A stretch of DNA of 64,000 bases from Istiophorus platypterus (lineage: Eukaryota; Chordata; Actinopteri; Istiophoriformes; Istiophoridae): assembly GCA_016859345.1 (NCBI GenBank), contig CM029121.1, positions 24,534,175-24,598,174 of the forward strand, in the 5' to 3' direction. Numbering within the stretch: position 1 is the first letter of the stretch; every line of letters begins with the position of its first letter. The position numbers were made by a program, and so were the translations under genes. Positions 12,686-24,790 of this stretch are shown in pieces. The notes below the pieces were generated by a model. It saw only the letters and a list, made by a program, of their open reading frames with translations. It was not told the origin of the DNA and did no database searches.

Positions 12686-15600
12686 ACATGGCTAATGGGG
12701 AGTCAGACTGCCATAATTAGAGACAGGTTTACAGCATGGTCAGGTAAGAGCAGGGTCTATGGCTATAATCAGCGGGAGCAACTTGACACATGTTGCTAAC
12801 AAAGTACTCTGTCATCACCCCGCAGCGCCGCACTTCACGCACAGCGAGTGTGTTTAGTCCTGGTTTACACTCGTACAGAATCTGTCTACATAAAATCCTG
12901 CTCTAATACTTGTGTCTTTTTCTCTCTTAGCTTTAGTCCAATGGCAGTTAAAAGAAAACAGAAAAAAACAGACATGACTGTCGACATGAGGTTGGAGAGA
13001 AAATCTGAAAAATCAGTAAAATTACATCCCAATGTGGTGTTCATAATGACGAGATTGATGGGTATTAACTCACCAACCACGCCCACCTTGGAAAACGGAG
13101 TTCGATTGGCGGGGATGCGACGCCCGTGGCAGAGGCTAAGGGGAAAACCGAGTCGGACGACACCAGCTCCAAGTAACAGGAAAAAAATCCCCAAAAAAGC
13201 GGAAACCGCTTCTTCTCCTGTGAGACGTCAGCTGAGTCATCGTGGAGCCGAGAAAATATCAACAAACACTGAGGTTAGAACCAGGAGACGGCGAGAGAGG
13301 CGACTCGAGAACCCGCGGTCTGACTAACTGGGCCTCGCTCAAAGATCCCCAGATCGAGTTGAACGTGGAACGGCATGCAACGCACAGAAAAACAGACACG
13401 GTGTCGTGAGATGTGTGGATTTGTGAAAAGAAAACAAAACATAATATACTGAGTTATGGAAACTTGGAAACACTTAGTTCCCCTTAGATGACCGACATAC
13501 CCAAACATGATCCCAGCAGTGTTCACGCATTTAAATTACAAATGTATTGCACAACACCGAGGAGAAAATACAGCAGGTCAGGACTGGCTGGTGTTCACTC
13601 ACCGAGTGCGAACAATGTGGCGCACGTGTATCCCGATGACAGTGAACACCACGTCCCGCTTTCTCAGAAACCTGGAAACACTAGCTGGGGCACACCTGTA
13701 GAACCCAGGACGCTGTGACATGTAAACCCGAATAGGAACGAAACTAGAATAAAAGTGTAAACCGGGGCACTAGTGTGCATAGAAATATCCTCGTTTAGGT
13801 GAAGAAACTTTGTTTTGAGGACCCCCCCCCAGAACTAAGAGGATCAGCAGTTTAGATGAGTTGTGCAGTAAGGTCTAGTGGATCGCCTCCATAGATCCGG
13901 TGTCAGATTGGCATCGTTTTCAGGAGGCTCCACAGGTTCGGTCCATGTGGCATCACGCAATGAACGGTCCAAAGAGGAAGCAATGCCAGAGACTCCCCAC
14001 ACAGCCCAGCGTCCGTGGGCATCGCATCTGCATCTGCATCCGCATCCGCATCCGCATCCGCATCCAGTGCCAGAGTTCGGTGCCAACGTTTGAAAGGCTG
14101 TGCAACTTAGCTTAGCTTGGATGATGGACTCACATGCATCATATTAGACTTTCATTAAGGGAGTTCGCGTCCCGTCATAGACCTTCAGTTAACGGATGTG
14201 TTTTTATTAACCGTAACCATGACCTTTACCCAACCTCAACCGTACGCAGATGCCCCAGGAACCTGGAATCTGTTGGCGTTGAACGTAATCCTGGTTTTGC
14301 AGAGAACCTCTAGCGCCAACATTCTTTTCACACTCAGCTGACATGACGAGGTTCCACGAAAGAGCGGGGGAACATTCTCTACAGCGCGTTTCTACCTGGT
14401 ACCGTCGGGGCGCGCTCAGCTCCCAGTTGCTTTAGTGGAACTGCTCTGGCTCGGCGTGAGTTCGCAATAAAACCAGCAGGACCTCCGCTTCCCGCTTCCC
14501 GACTCCCAGTTGGAAGTCTATCAAAATATAACTGATTACTGAGCTTTTTTGCAAGTTAAGCTATTGTTCAAGTCGACCAAATTGTACCATGCAAAAACCT
14601 GCACAGAGCCGACGTATTGTTTGAACAAGTTGTAGCAATCTTTACGCTTTTATATTGATATCTCAATGAATAGTGTGTGTGTGTGTGTGTGGGGGGGGGG
14701 GGGGTGTTTAACACCACTTGCATACTTTTGTTGGTAGTTTTGTATTATGTATTTGTAATGAGCTATTTTTGCAACCCCTTAGGGCTGTTTTAAACAGTCT
14801 ACGTTTATTTTTGCCCTATTTTTTCCCTGGTCTGTTTGGCTAAAATAAGTGATCATACTCCTCTGATACACACTTGAGATACAAGAAAATGGCAGTAAAG
14901 CATCTTCAGCTGTCTGAGCACATAGCGAGTTCGTTTGTTTTTCGGCATTGTCTTCTTGAACGCCGTGGCCAGAGGTTTTAAAGCTGGCGATAAATCCCGG
15001 CGAAGATTTCTGTCATCAGCCTCCAGGTCGGGCTTCCGGGCACCGGGCCAGGAACAATCCCTTTGAAACAGATTCCCGACCCCTCGACCCCTCAGCGCCG
15101 GTGCCCGATCCTCCCGTCAATCACGCGGAGAGTGAGCTCACCGGCGTCTGTGCCACGCAGCTCCTTTCGGCCGGATGGAGTGCCTCGGAAAACGGCATCG
15201 GGCCCCGCACGTCAGAAAGACCGGGCGGCCTCACAGCGCAAGACTCGAGCGCGATCCATACGCTCGATTTACGGCCGGCTGTCCATACTTCCATACGTCT
15301 CCGCCCACGGGCACCTGCGACGTAAATTCATGACCTCATATCCAACGCTGGGATCGTAAATAAACACTGGACGGATACTTGGTTTCGCCCTGGGGGCCGG
15401 AGGGTGACCCCCGATTTTAGTGGCGGCCCAACACCGAAAAATGGCTGAGAAAGAGAAGAGAGAGGGAGCGGGAGAGCGGAGGGGGAGGGGAAGAGGCCGT
15501 GATCGCGGCGATTCCCTGCGAGTCGACGCTACAGCTGTTTGACATTAGGAGGTGGGGAGTAAATTACGTGGGCTGGGTCCATGTGTGTGGGTTTTTTTGG

Positions 15601-16150
15601 GAGGGGTGGGGGCAAGAATGAGGGGTGGAGGATAGGTCCCGCGGCCCAGATCTAAGCCGAGGGAACGCAGGGGAACACCTCGGGGCAGGCTGGAATTTTT
15701 TAAGGTGTTTTGTTTTGTTTTTTTTCCCTCCGACTGTTATTCCACCACCGAAAACCGAAGGTACAGGCTAAATGGGACACACATGGGGTCGGTGTGATAA
15801 GTAAATATCAGAAAAGCCATTTTCGGTGCTATTTTTTCCACCTCGGGCACAATAAAGTGAACACATGTGAGAGTTTTCTGGGTAATTAGCTCTTAAAAAA
15901 AAGTCTGCCTTGCCTCATTTGAGACTTCTCAGAGATAAATCCCTTGAAAGTGTGATTTCAAAATGAGATATGTGTAATTTTAAAACATGTTAAACCTACT
16001 TTGACGAAAATAAAAATTATGACTGTCATCGAGCCTCTGTCGTTTGAGTTTAACTAGGTTTAGTTTATTTGCATGTGTTGACATAAAATGGGGCATAAAA
16101 ATAGAAAAGGAATGTGCAGTGGGAGGAAAAACATCATACATCAGATGTGC
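9901..16150. other. Gene-free segment rich in simple repeats
   Basis: No supported exon. About 10840-11165 looks like an old dispersed repeat (repeated CGGAT motifs on both strands). Microsatellites and minisatellites: (CA)n at 11889-11945 and 12643-12684, a 12-bp unit (CTCCAGGAGCAG) at about 12460-12500, a CATCCG hexamer array at 14022-14066, and (GT)n-G at 14673-14704. A 159-aa frame at 12848-13327 has no recognisable homology. Confidence 0.5.
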
Positions 16151-16154
16151 TACA

Positions 16155-16500
16155 ACTAGAGCTGAAAACACAGGCAATTAATCAATTAGTCCACAGTAAA
16201 TTTACCAAATGTTTTGATTATTAAGGAATTGCTTGTAATTTTTTATGCAAAATTGCCCTCCCTTCTCTTTAGTGTCTCAAATGTGAGGATCTGATGCTTT
16301 TCTCTCCTGTATATCGTCATAAAGTGAATATCTTTGGGCTGTTTTTGACAAACCACAAACACTGAAGCTGTCAGCTTGGCCTAGCTCACTATTTTGTGAC
16401 ATTTAATTGACTAAATGATCAATTAGTGGGGAAAATACTTGGTAAATTAATCAGTAATGAACATCATTATTAGCAGAAAATTCAATTAAATTTCGGTTAA
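16155..16500 (-). repeat. Teleost TAATCGATTAAT-type interspersed repeat
   Basis: Reads AATTAATCAATTAGTCCACAG, then GTCTCAAATGTGAGGAT, GAATATCTTTGGGCTGT and TTGACTAAATGATCAATTAG in the order typical of this abundant teleost repeat. It is decayed. Confidence 0.6.
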
Positions 16501-19500
16501 ATTAAAAGTTTGCTATCACTGCTATGTGAGGCTGTATGAGCTGAGAGTAGACAGTAGTAGCGATGGCTCGGCGGTCACCCAAACAAATAACAGCACTGGG
16601 GAGAAGGAGTAGTAACTCCTCAAGAATCGCTGAGGTGCTCGCAACAGCATCAAGACTTATTTGAAGGCAGGAAGCTGCGTTGACCTTTCCGTCGTCTTTG
16701 AATCGCGTGGCAAAAAGACCCGAAAGTACCGAAGCCTCCGTTTCCTCTCATGATCTCCCCGATGAACCGTAACAGAGGGCCCCAGAGCAAATGTGGGAGA
16801 TGGTAATCGCGAAGAAAAAAAAGAAGACAGATAAACAGACCGAAGCCCAGAGGAGCTCGACCCCCCTCCAATTAGCAGATGGAGATGGGGAGGAAAGAAG
16901 AACGCAGAGAAAAAGAGGGTCAACGCAAGAGGAAGCTCCGAGCTGACGCTCTAATCCAACCGGCCTGATATTGATTTATCTCCCATCCGTGGGCCCCCGG
17001 AGTGGCTGCCATAGTGGGCCCACCTACGCAAAAATTTATACCTGCACTCTCCTAATTGAGTCCCCACTCCAAAGAGGGAGGCTCCGCCGAGTCCCGAGCG
17101 CCGCGGCGGCGATGTGTCACCGGCAGTCGCCGTTTGCCCACATTAAGGCAGCGTCGAAGCTGTGTTGCGTTTTGTGATGTAGGAGAGACTTGAGCGGGGC
17201 TCTCCCGAGGGATTCGTGGGTGCAGCTTCATGCTTGGGCAAACAACGCTCTTTAAAAGCCTTGTTTTCTATCGAGCTTGTCAGAAATGTCCATACTTAGC
17301 CACAAAAGTTCATTTGCGTTCAATATCTCATATCTTTGATGAAATAAATGTTTAATTATCAACGGGAAGACGGTGTTTTTCAGGTGCTTTTTTTCTTTTT
17401 CCAACTATTTTTACACGGCTTCCTTTGATCCCTGTTGTTTGAAAGCCCTAAAAGAAAAGTGCCTCCGTGATTAATGTCAGTGACAGACAGCTGGCTCCAC
17501 GCGGAGGAAGTGCTCCCCCGGGGTCAAAGGTCGGCAGCTCAAAGGTGGCAGTGATGGTGTTGCCGTTGCCATGCAAGTGCAGAAATGTGCTTCATCTGTC
17601 ATAGAGCGGCCTGGCTTGAAATCTCTGTGCTTTAGAGTTCTCAAGTGCTATTTAAAGCTTTGTGTTTCTTCATTCCAAGAAACTGGCACCAAGACATTGA
17701 CAGTGGCCAAAACTCTTTTAATTCACTACGTAGAGATCATGCAAAGAGGCCCATCATCTAAATGAACTGAAAAGATTTCATACCAAACCACTTCCTATTC
17801 ACACACGCCGATGACAGCCCAGATTGCCATGCAAGGCGATGGCCTGGACATTGGGGCTGGGGGAGGAGGGGTAGCTGGGGTTCAGTGTCTTGCTCTAGGG
17901 CACTTCAACCACAAATACCTCTTTTGCACACTTGAGTGTCCCTGTGAAAGTTAACAGCTTAAAATGCCTTGTCCTTAAAAGAACCCACTTGCTTTCAAGC
18001 TACCAGCTGTGCACTTTTATCATGGTATTTTGTATGTATTTGCCAGTATATACTGTGTTGCCTAATTGATATTTGTTGTGTGTCTTCCAATATGTTGAAA
18101 AAATAGTACAGAGAGTTTTGAAATACAGACAAAATAACAGAAGGGATTATAAAACTGTTGTATTCCCCTGAAGAATATGCAATTATTTGGCACCTGGGTC
18201 GAAATAGTCAGGAGACAGGCCGAGCTGTGTGAGGAATAGCTTCTGGGGGGAGACCAGACATGTGGCATGTGGGAGGAGAACCAAAGTGACCCGGTCCTGA
18301 CTCCAACAAGGCCACACAGGCACAATGAGGAGGGATTGAAAAATAGCAACAAACAAAAAAAAAACCAAGAGAGAAGCTACCTCAGCCAGAAGAAAGAAAC
18401 TGTTAATGGGGAGTGACAGACACTTGGCCACGTCCAGCTCCAAGGGTGAGATCTTAGCCTCGTCTGTGAATCAACTCGCTGTCAGCAGCTATGAGGAACC
18501 TGTTATAGCAGCAAATTTACGAGGGTGAGCCTGACAGACTTTGATGACTGGAATAAGTTCTCACGTCGAGCGATGAGCTTTGGCGCCTGCTCCCTCATGC
18601 AAAAAACAGAAAAAGAAAAAAAAAACAAAAAACCCAGGCGCGTGTACGGAGCCGAGTGCAGCTCCATGTTTTCCCAGCTTCAGCTGCAGTCACAAAGTTC
18701 AGTCCCTACCCTCAGCAACAGTCGCTGCTCGTCAGGCCTCATCGGCAAGTCGCTGTCTTAATGTCTCCGGACAATGACTGCGACTGGACGAGGCTGAGGT
18801 GAGATTAGTTGGGGGGGGGTTGTTTTTTACAGCAGTGAAAAGATAACCCCGCCCGCAGGGAGAAAACCTAATTAAAACCGTTTGACAGCACAGTGAGGGC
18901 CACACCTGCGTGTGCGGTCCATGTTAACCAAACCAAACCAAACCGAGCCGCGCCACGCCCTCCCTCAGCTGTTCGCCGGGCCAGGCGAGGGGAGAGCGCA
19001 TGGCAGAGGGTTACTCTGCATCTGGATTTATCCCAAACCCAGTCATGTATTATGAGTAGAAGGGCTAAGCAGATGTTTAAGGGAAGGACTTGGTTGTCGT
19101 AGCTTGTCATCAGCTGATGTTAAATGAGTTGTTTAAACCGGTCTGAAGGGCAGATCTCTTCTTCCAGTGCTTCTTAACTTGAGACAAGAGATGCCGAGCT
19201 ATAATTTGCCGCTAGGAATGATAAACGCAGCAGTCACATTTATAAACAGCCTGACCTCAAGTAGGTTATTATTATACCTAAATAGAAACAGTCACACTCG
19301 AGAACGTAATCAGTCACAAAGCTCGCTGGTGTGCGAGGTGCACGACAGGCCAAATACAAAAACAAAAACAGAGCACAACACCAAAGGATGGTTCAGCTGC
19401 TTTCTGGATGTGTTTCCTGTGTTTTCTGCAACTTTTATGTGCCACAAATCCTCAGAAGTATAATGATTAGAAAAAAAAGAAGAGGAAAACAAGGCCTCAT

Positions 19501-19841
19501 TGATACATCCATGAACTGCAGGAGACACACTAGACTTTGACTGATGGAGATACTGAACATTTAGCATCGAAATATGCCTGAAAGTTTCTAAAAAAAAAGA
19601 ACCAGGGTCCAAATTTGACACCCGCCAAGCGCCTCAGTGAATACTGAAAATTTCAACCCTATGTTGGCACTGGATGAAAATTTAGAGGAGAGACAAAGTC
19701 TGTAGAATTCATCATCTGGAGAACATGAATGTGTGTAATAGTAATAATAATAATAACAATGATAATAATAATAATAATAATAACATGGCATTCAAGGTTT
19801 GCTGAAATCCTGCTGAAATTGACTCAGGAAAAGGAAGAAGG

Positions 19842-19893
<52 letters not shown>

Positions 19894-20266
19894 CTCTGTG
19901 TGATGGTGGTTGCCATATAATTACATGGTGAAAACATGACTTGCATGACCACAAAACGCTTCTGGTCGTCATGTTATCATCCAGAGCCTTTGGCCCCTTT
20001 TTCCACTCACGTATTTACTCTGAGAACTAAGGTGATGTCAGTTGTGAGGGTTCGGTGCTTGTAAGAGCAAATGATGGACACTGAGAAGCAAAGAACGACC
20101 CCGAGTCAAATGATAAAGTCATTTGTGGATCTGAACAAATGTCTAATCCCCAACTTTCCAATACATGCACACTGAGCACATGCTGTATGGAGAAAACATA
20201 ATGAGACAGCTCCCCTCTAATCTCTAATTGTCTCTCTCTCTAACACACATCTCCCCACCACCACAT

Positions 20267-20303
<37 letters not shown>

Positions 20304-23300
20304 GCCTGCAGTAAAGACATGTGGTAGCCGTGTCCTCATCATTACTCTCAGCTTCGCTGTGTAATCTTTGTTGTTTTCCACAGCCTCGGCTACCATCACT
20401 CCCACACAAACCAGATCAGCCCTACTCCAAACACTTATGGCCACTGTGGCGCTCGGCCCCAGCATGACTCAGAAACAAAAACGTAGCATAGTTTCCGTCT
20501 GAGAACACTGTTTGCGGCATCCCCTGAAAAGGAGCCATTCATATTTATCTCGGTGGCATCGGTTGGCAAGTGCAAAAATTACTCGCAAGAGGGATGCTCG
20601 CCACCTTGCACTGTGTCGGTGATTCAAAAATAGTCGCAGTCAGCTGACGTAGGTGGGTGTGAACGTCAGTCGGTGGTGTCTGGTGGAGGGTTGAGTCCAT
20701 TTCCACACAAACAGGATTTCAGAGTGACGCTGTTGTCCCTGGGTTTAAGGAGACCGGCTGACTCAGCAAAAAAGTTGGTGTAAGCCCGCAATTGTAAAGG
20801 CTTCACATAACTTAAAGCTGCATACTCATAAATTTGAATTAACTATTGACATAGAACACTAATATGTGTGATGTGAATGGTGTCGATCTTACTATGGGAC
20901 CCACAGATAATCATCACATGGCTCAGCAGTTCCCAGCAGCTCTGTTGAGGGTTTTAGTATCTTTCAGCTCCTTGTTTTGGCTTTATGGCGCATAACTTTA
21001 CTGTTTTGGTTCGGTCTCATCGCTCTCATCATTTTCAACGGCAGTAGGCAGATGTTTCTGGCGTGAAAGTTCTAGTACAGTTAGTGACAAGTAAACATAT
21101 TCGAGCATTTAGCGGAATGATATTTTCCTCCGGAAACGCCAGTCCTGTTTGCCGACATGATTTCCATATCGACTTTAAAAGATGATAATAAATCAGGGTC
21201 CTGTTTACAGCCTGTTACCAGTTAAATGACCCAAGTTTCAACGAAATATTCAACAAATCAATTCGGTTTACCTCAGTTTACCGCCCTCCACTATACGACA
21301 AACAGTAATTTGTATTCATTGTCTACAACAATGTCAAAATACGATCAAGTTGATATGATGATCGCTGGTTAGAGATTGTATCAATTTCCAAAATCAAAAA
21401 GCTTGTTTCCTGAAATCATATTTTTCCCAAATATACCTATCGCCTGATCACTTTTGTTAGAAATTTTACTGCCGTCTATTCTTATTTGGCTTACGCCGAC
21501 TTGATGATTATAATCTGTTCCTCTTTAAATTTTGATGCAGGGTTTATTAGAAGTTTGCATAGGTTGCTCATTGGAGTTTGCCTGTGTTATGTCATTTTAT
21601 TTATTATGCCCTCTAAACTTTTTTGGCAAGGATGATACTGTAAAGCATAAAACTCAAACTCCTCTTGAATTTAAGAAATATCAGTCTCCAGAGGGTGTCC
21701 AGATGATATGCGCTGCAGCCCTTTTAAATCAGAAGCTTTTACATTAGAACGCCACTAACATCTTTGGGAAAATCTGCAAGGTTTATGTAATAAAAAAAAA
21801 AAGAAAAAAAACGGAGTTGGACACTGGACAAGAACACTTTCAAGAGGAAAAAGGGGCTTTGACATCAAGTTTAGTCACCACCCATTTAAATGTGGGAGTT
21901 TGAAAGCGCTGCAAGCACTTACCACAGTATAACAACTGCACCGCCAACTGTAAAACGCTGCGCTGCGATGTCTGCCAGCCTCCGAACGACTGGACAAACG
22001 CATTGCTGCTGGAGACGTTTCCAGGGTTGGACAGTTGCATCTTATATTACCTCTTAAAATGCTGTATTTAAAATCATGCTGCACCACGGGGGTTATGCTT
22101 AAATCAGCTGAAACCCTCCGTCATCTGGAGACTCCAAAGTTCCTCATAGCATCGTTCCACCTTTCCCCAGAAGTTGAGATAAGACTGAGCTGGTGTGCAA
22201 ACTTACCCATTCTCTTCGGTCGGCAGCTAAAAGATTAAGTGTTCCCAGGTGGGTTCATGGTTTCGGCTCGCGGTTCTTTTTCTTCTTCCCTGCAGACTGC
22301 CTGTCTCTGTCCTCTCTTTCGCTCAGTCTAACTTTGTCTCTGTCTTGCCCTGTTTCCCTTTCCTTGGAGCCCAGCTGGGCCAGCCGCCGCCGAAGCCTGC
22401 TGGAGTGAGACTGCTCAGAGTCTAAATGTGACCGGCCTTTTCTTGGGGAGAAAAAAGCCCACATCCCACTGTCAGTCAAGCGGCGGAGCATAGTTTCAGC
22501 TGGGCCAACGTCCAAACAGACATGAAACTATTCTATTTCGGTCTGCCATATGAGCAGCAGCGGTGCTGGTCAGGGACATGAGGGGAGGGAAGGGGGGAGG
22601 GGGGTGAAGAAAGATTCTGTGGTGGGGCATGTAATTGCAGAGTGACCGGTTAAGAAGAAGTCGTAATTGCAGACCTCATCAGATGGAGATAAACTGCCGG
22701 CGAGACAATGCAAAGGTCTTTTTTCTTTTTTTTTTAAAACAACATGTTAAAAAAAAAAAGAAAAGAAACAACACAGACCACATAAATAAATGAGGGGCTG
22801 GGTTCCAGATGTAGCGGCAAAGGGAGTGAGGGGAGGAGAGAAGAAAGAAAGAGAGGGAGAGAGGGAGGGAGGGGAAGAAAAGAGGGCCAGATGAAGGAAC
22901 TGCTGGGGCAGCAGAATGAAATCCCATTTCTGACACGGTGAAAAGAGTGTTTACCTTCCCAGGAAGCGTCGCGCACCGAGGAAAGTGTGTGTGTGTGTGT
23001 GTGGGGGGGCTGAGAGGACGCCGGACCGGGCCGGGCCGGGCCGGGCCGGGCCCCTGTGTTGTTTCTGGCCCTTCACCACGAGCGCTCCTGGGTGTCCGGT
23101 TTCACGGCGGCCTTGGAAATGACTACCTTATGGAAAGATCGGGGGGCTTTAAAAATGGGGAAGGAAAATGAAAATATAAACGACGGTCGGCTGTTTCCCA
23201 TTACGAGCAGGACTCAGCTGGTCCTGGGTTGCCGCTGTTAATATCGCTACGTAGTCTTGGATGAATAATTATCATGTGACTGTGTAGAAAGGAGGCGGCG

Positions 23301-23308
23301 GCTCCGCA

Positions 23309-23358
<50 letters not shown>

Positions 23359-24220
23359 CCCATGTGCACATAAGGGCCTGTTACACCGTATAGTCAATAA
23401 ATATTAGCTTTAGCTTAAATCTGAACGTAAACAGCTAATTTCCTCGCACATTTCAACTCATTTCCTGGCAAAACAAGTGTGAGGAGAGTGATCATGGAAG
23501 CACATCTAGGGGCACATTGCTATGTGTGAACGTAATCCTTAGCTAGACACAATTATTTAGAGGAGCAGCTCAACATTTTTGTAAATACATTTTTTAGAAA
23601 ACCAAAGTCCTGGTGTTTCTTTCCATGCGAGCCTCTGTTCTACCAGTTCACCACAATTTCTCATTGAGGATTTCATTCATCACTATTGCGGAGAGGGAAA
23701 AAAAGCACGTTCCTGGGGTTTATTATCCATATCCAAGACAAATCGTCCACTACAGCGGTTGCTAATAGACATTGGAACCTTTGGACATTGGAACAATTAC
23801 TTTGTTGTTTGAGTGTACAAAAAAACAAAACAAAAATAAAACTACAGCTCCCATGAAAATTTACAAGTGTGGCATTGTGGGCGCTCTCATCCTTGTAACT
23901 TTGTTTCATCGATATCCACAATATTTACCAAAACTCTCAAGTCATTACCGAGCTTTTTAGCTGTAGCCGTGGTCGTCTGTGTCCTGCTGTTGATGTGTCT
24001 GCGCCAACTGCGGCTCCTCGACTCACTCGTGGGATCGTGGGAAATGTATGCGAGTCTGCTCAAGATATGCAAACTTAGTAAACAACAATATTAAATTACC
24101 TTGCTGGTCTAAACATATGGAGTTAAAACATAGTGTTGAGCTAGACTGTGCTCCAAGGCTAGATTTTCAGTTATTCGGTGCGATTGAATCGAGTCTTGCC
24201 TGCTTTTGGCACAGATCCCA
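16501..24220. other. Gene-free segment with dispersed and simple repeats
   Basis: No supported exon. About 17780-17940 is a second copy of the fish repeat with the phrase GTTCAGTGTCTTGCTCTAGG. (TAA)n lies at 19737-19783, (AT)n at 19844-19892, (CA)n at 20270-20301 and 23311-23355, and (GT)n-G at 22985-23007. CCGGG units occur at about 23026-23052. 20520-20760 is of high complexity and may be conserved regulatory DNA. Confidence 0.5.
17780..17940 (+). repeat. Teleost dispersed repeat, copy 2
   Basis: Contains CCGATGACAGCCC, GCCATGCAAGGCGATGGCCT and GGGTTCAGTGTCTTGCTCTA, then GGGCACTTCAACC, the same phrase order as the repeat at 9659-9900. A weaker relative (CAGTGCCTTGCTGAAGGACA) is at about 26740-26860. 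Confidence 0.6.
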
Positions 24221-24224
24221 GGAG

Positions 24225-24790
24225 CTCGGTTTTCACTTTGGCACTATGAAGGAGAACGATACCATTCTCATGTCTTTCTGCCAAATATTAAGCTAGAGGC
24301 ATGCTGTTAGTTTAGCTTAGCATTAAGTCTTAAAACAAAGGGAAACAGCCAGTCGGGGGAAAAAAAGAAGCATCTAAAGCATCGGAAACTACTTAAAGTT
24401 GAAAAAAAAAGTCTCCGGACGGAGGTGGGCTTTTTGTGTTGCTTGTTTTTGCAGCACTATGGCACCAGCTTATGGGAATTTATGGCGTCGTGTTCGCCCG
24501 TGCAGTTTGGACACTGAAATATACATGACACGGTAATAAAAATGTCAGTCATTCATCCAATCATTCATTCCAAAGCAAACTAATTAACACAGTCTCATTT
24601 GTTAAACCTATAGGAAGCCTTCCCCCCTTTGGTTAGAGCTAAGCTAGCGGTTTCCCCCTGTTCTCAATCTTGATGCTAAGCTAACCTGAGTGCTCACTGG
24701 CTCTAGCTTCATATTAATCCTACAGACAAAGGAAACGCTTTGCAAAAATACAGTACAATACTGGAGTGATACTCTTATTCCAAGTTCCAG
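24225..24790. repeat. Two opposed copies of a teleost 'tagcttagc' repeat
   Basis: About 24225-24360 reads forward: ATTCTCATGTCTTTCTGCC, then GTTTAGCTTAGCATTAAG. About 24620-24790 reads in reverse: GATGCTAAGCTAACC, then GGCTCTAGCTTCATATTAAT. A fragment of the family start (AGGAGCAGCTCAACATTTTT) is at about 23561-23580. The opposed copies could pair in RNA. Confidence 0.55.

Noticed and set aside
12848..13327. 159-aa Arg/Lys-rich frame
   Set aside because: No recognised family; the basic composition follows from A/G-rich DNA. No promoter or splice context was identified.
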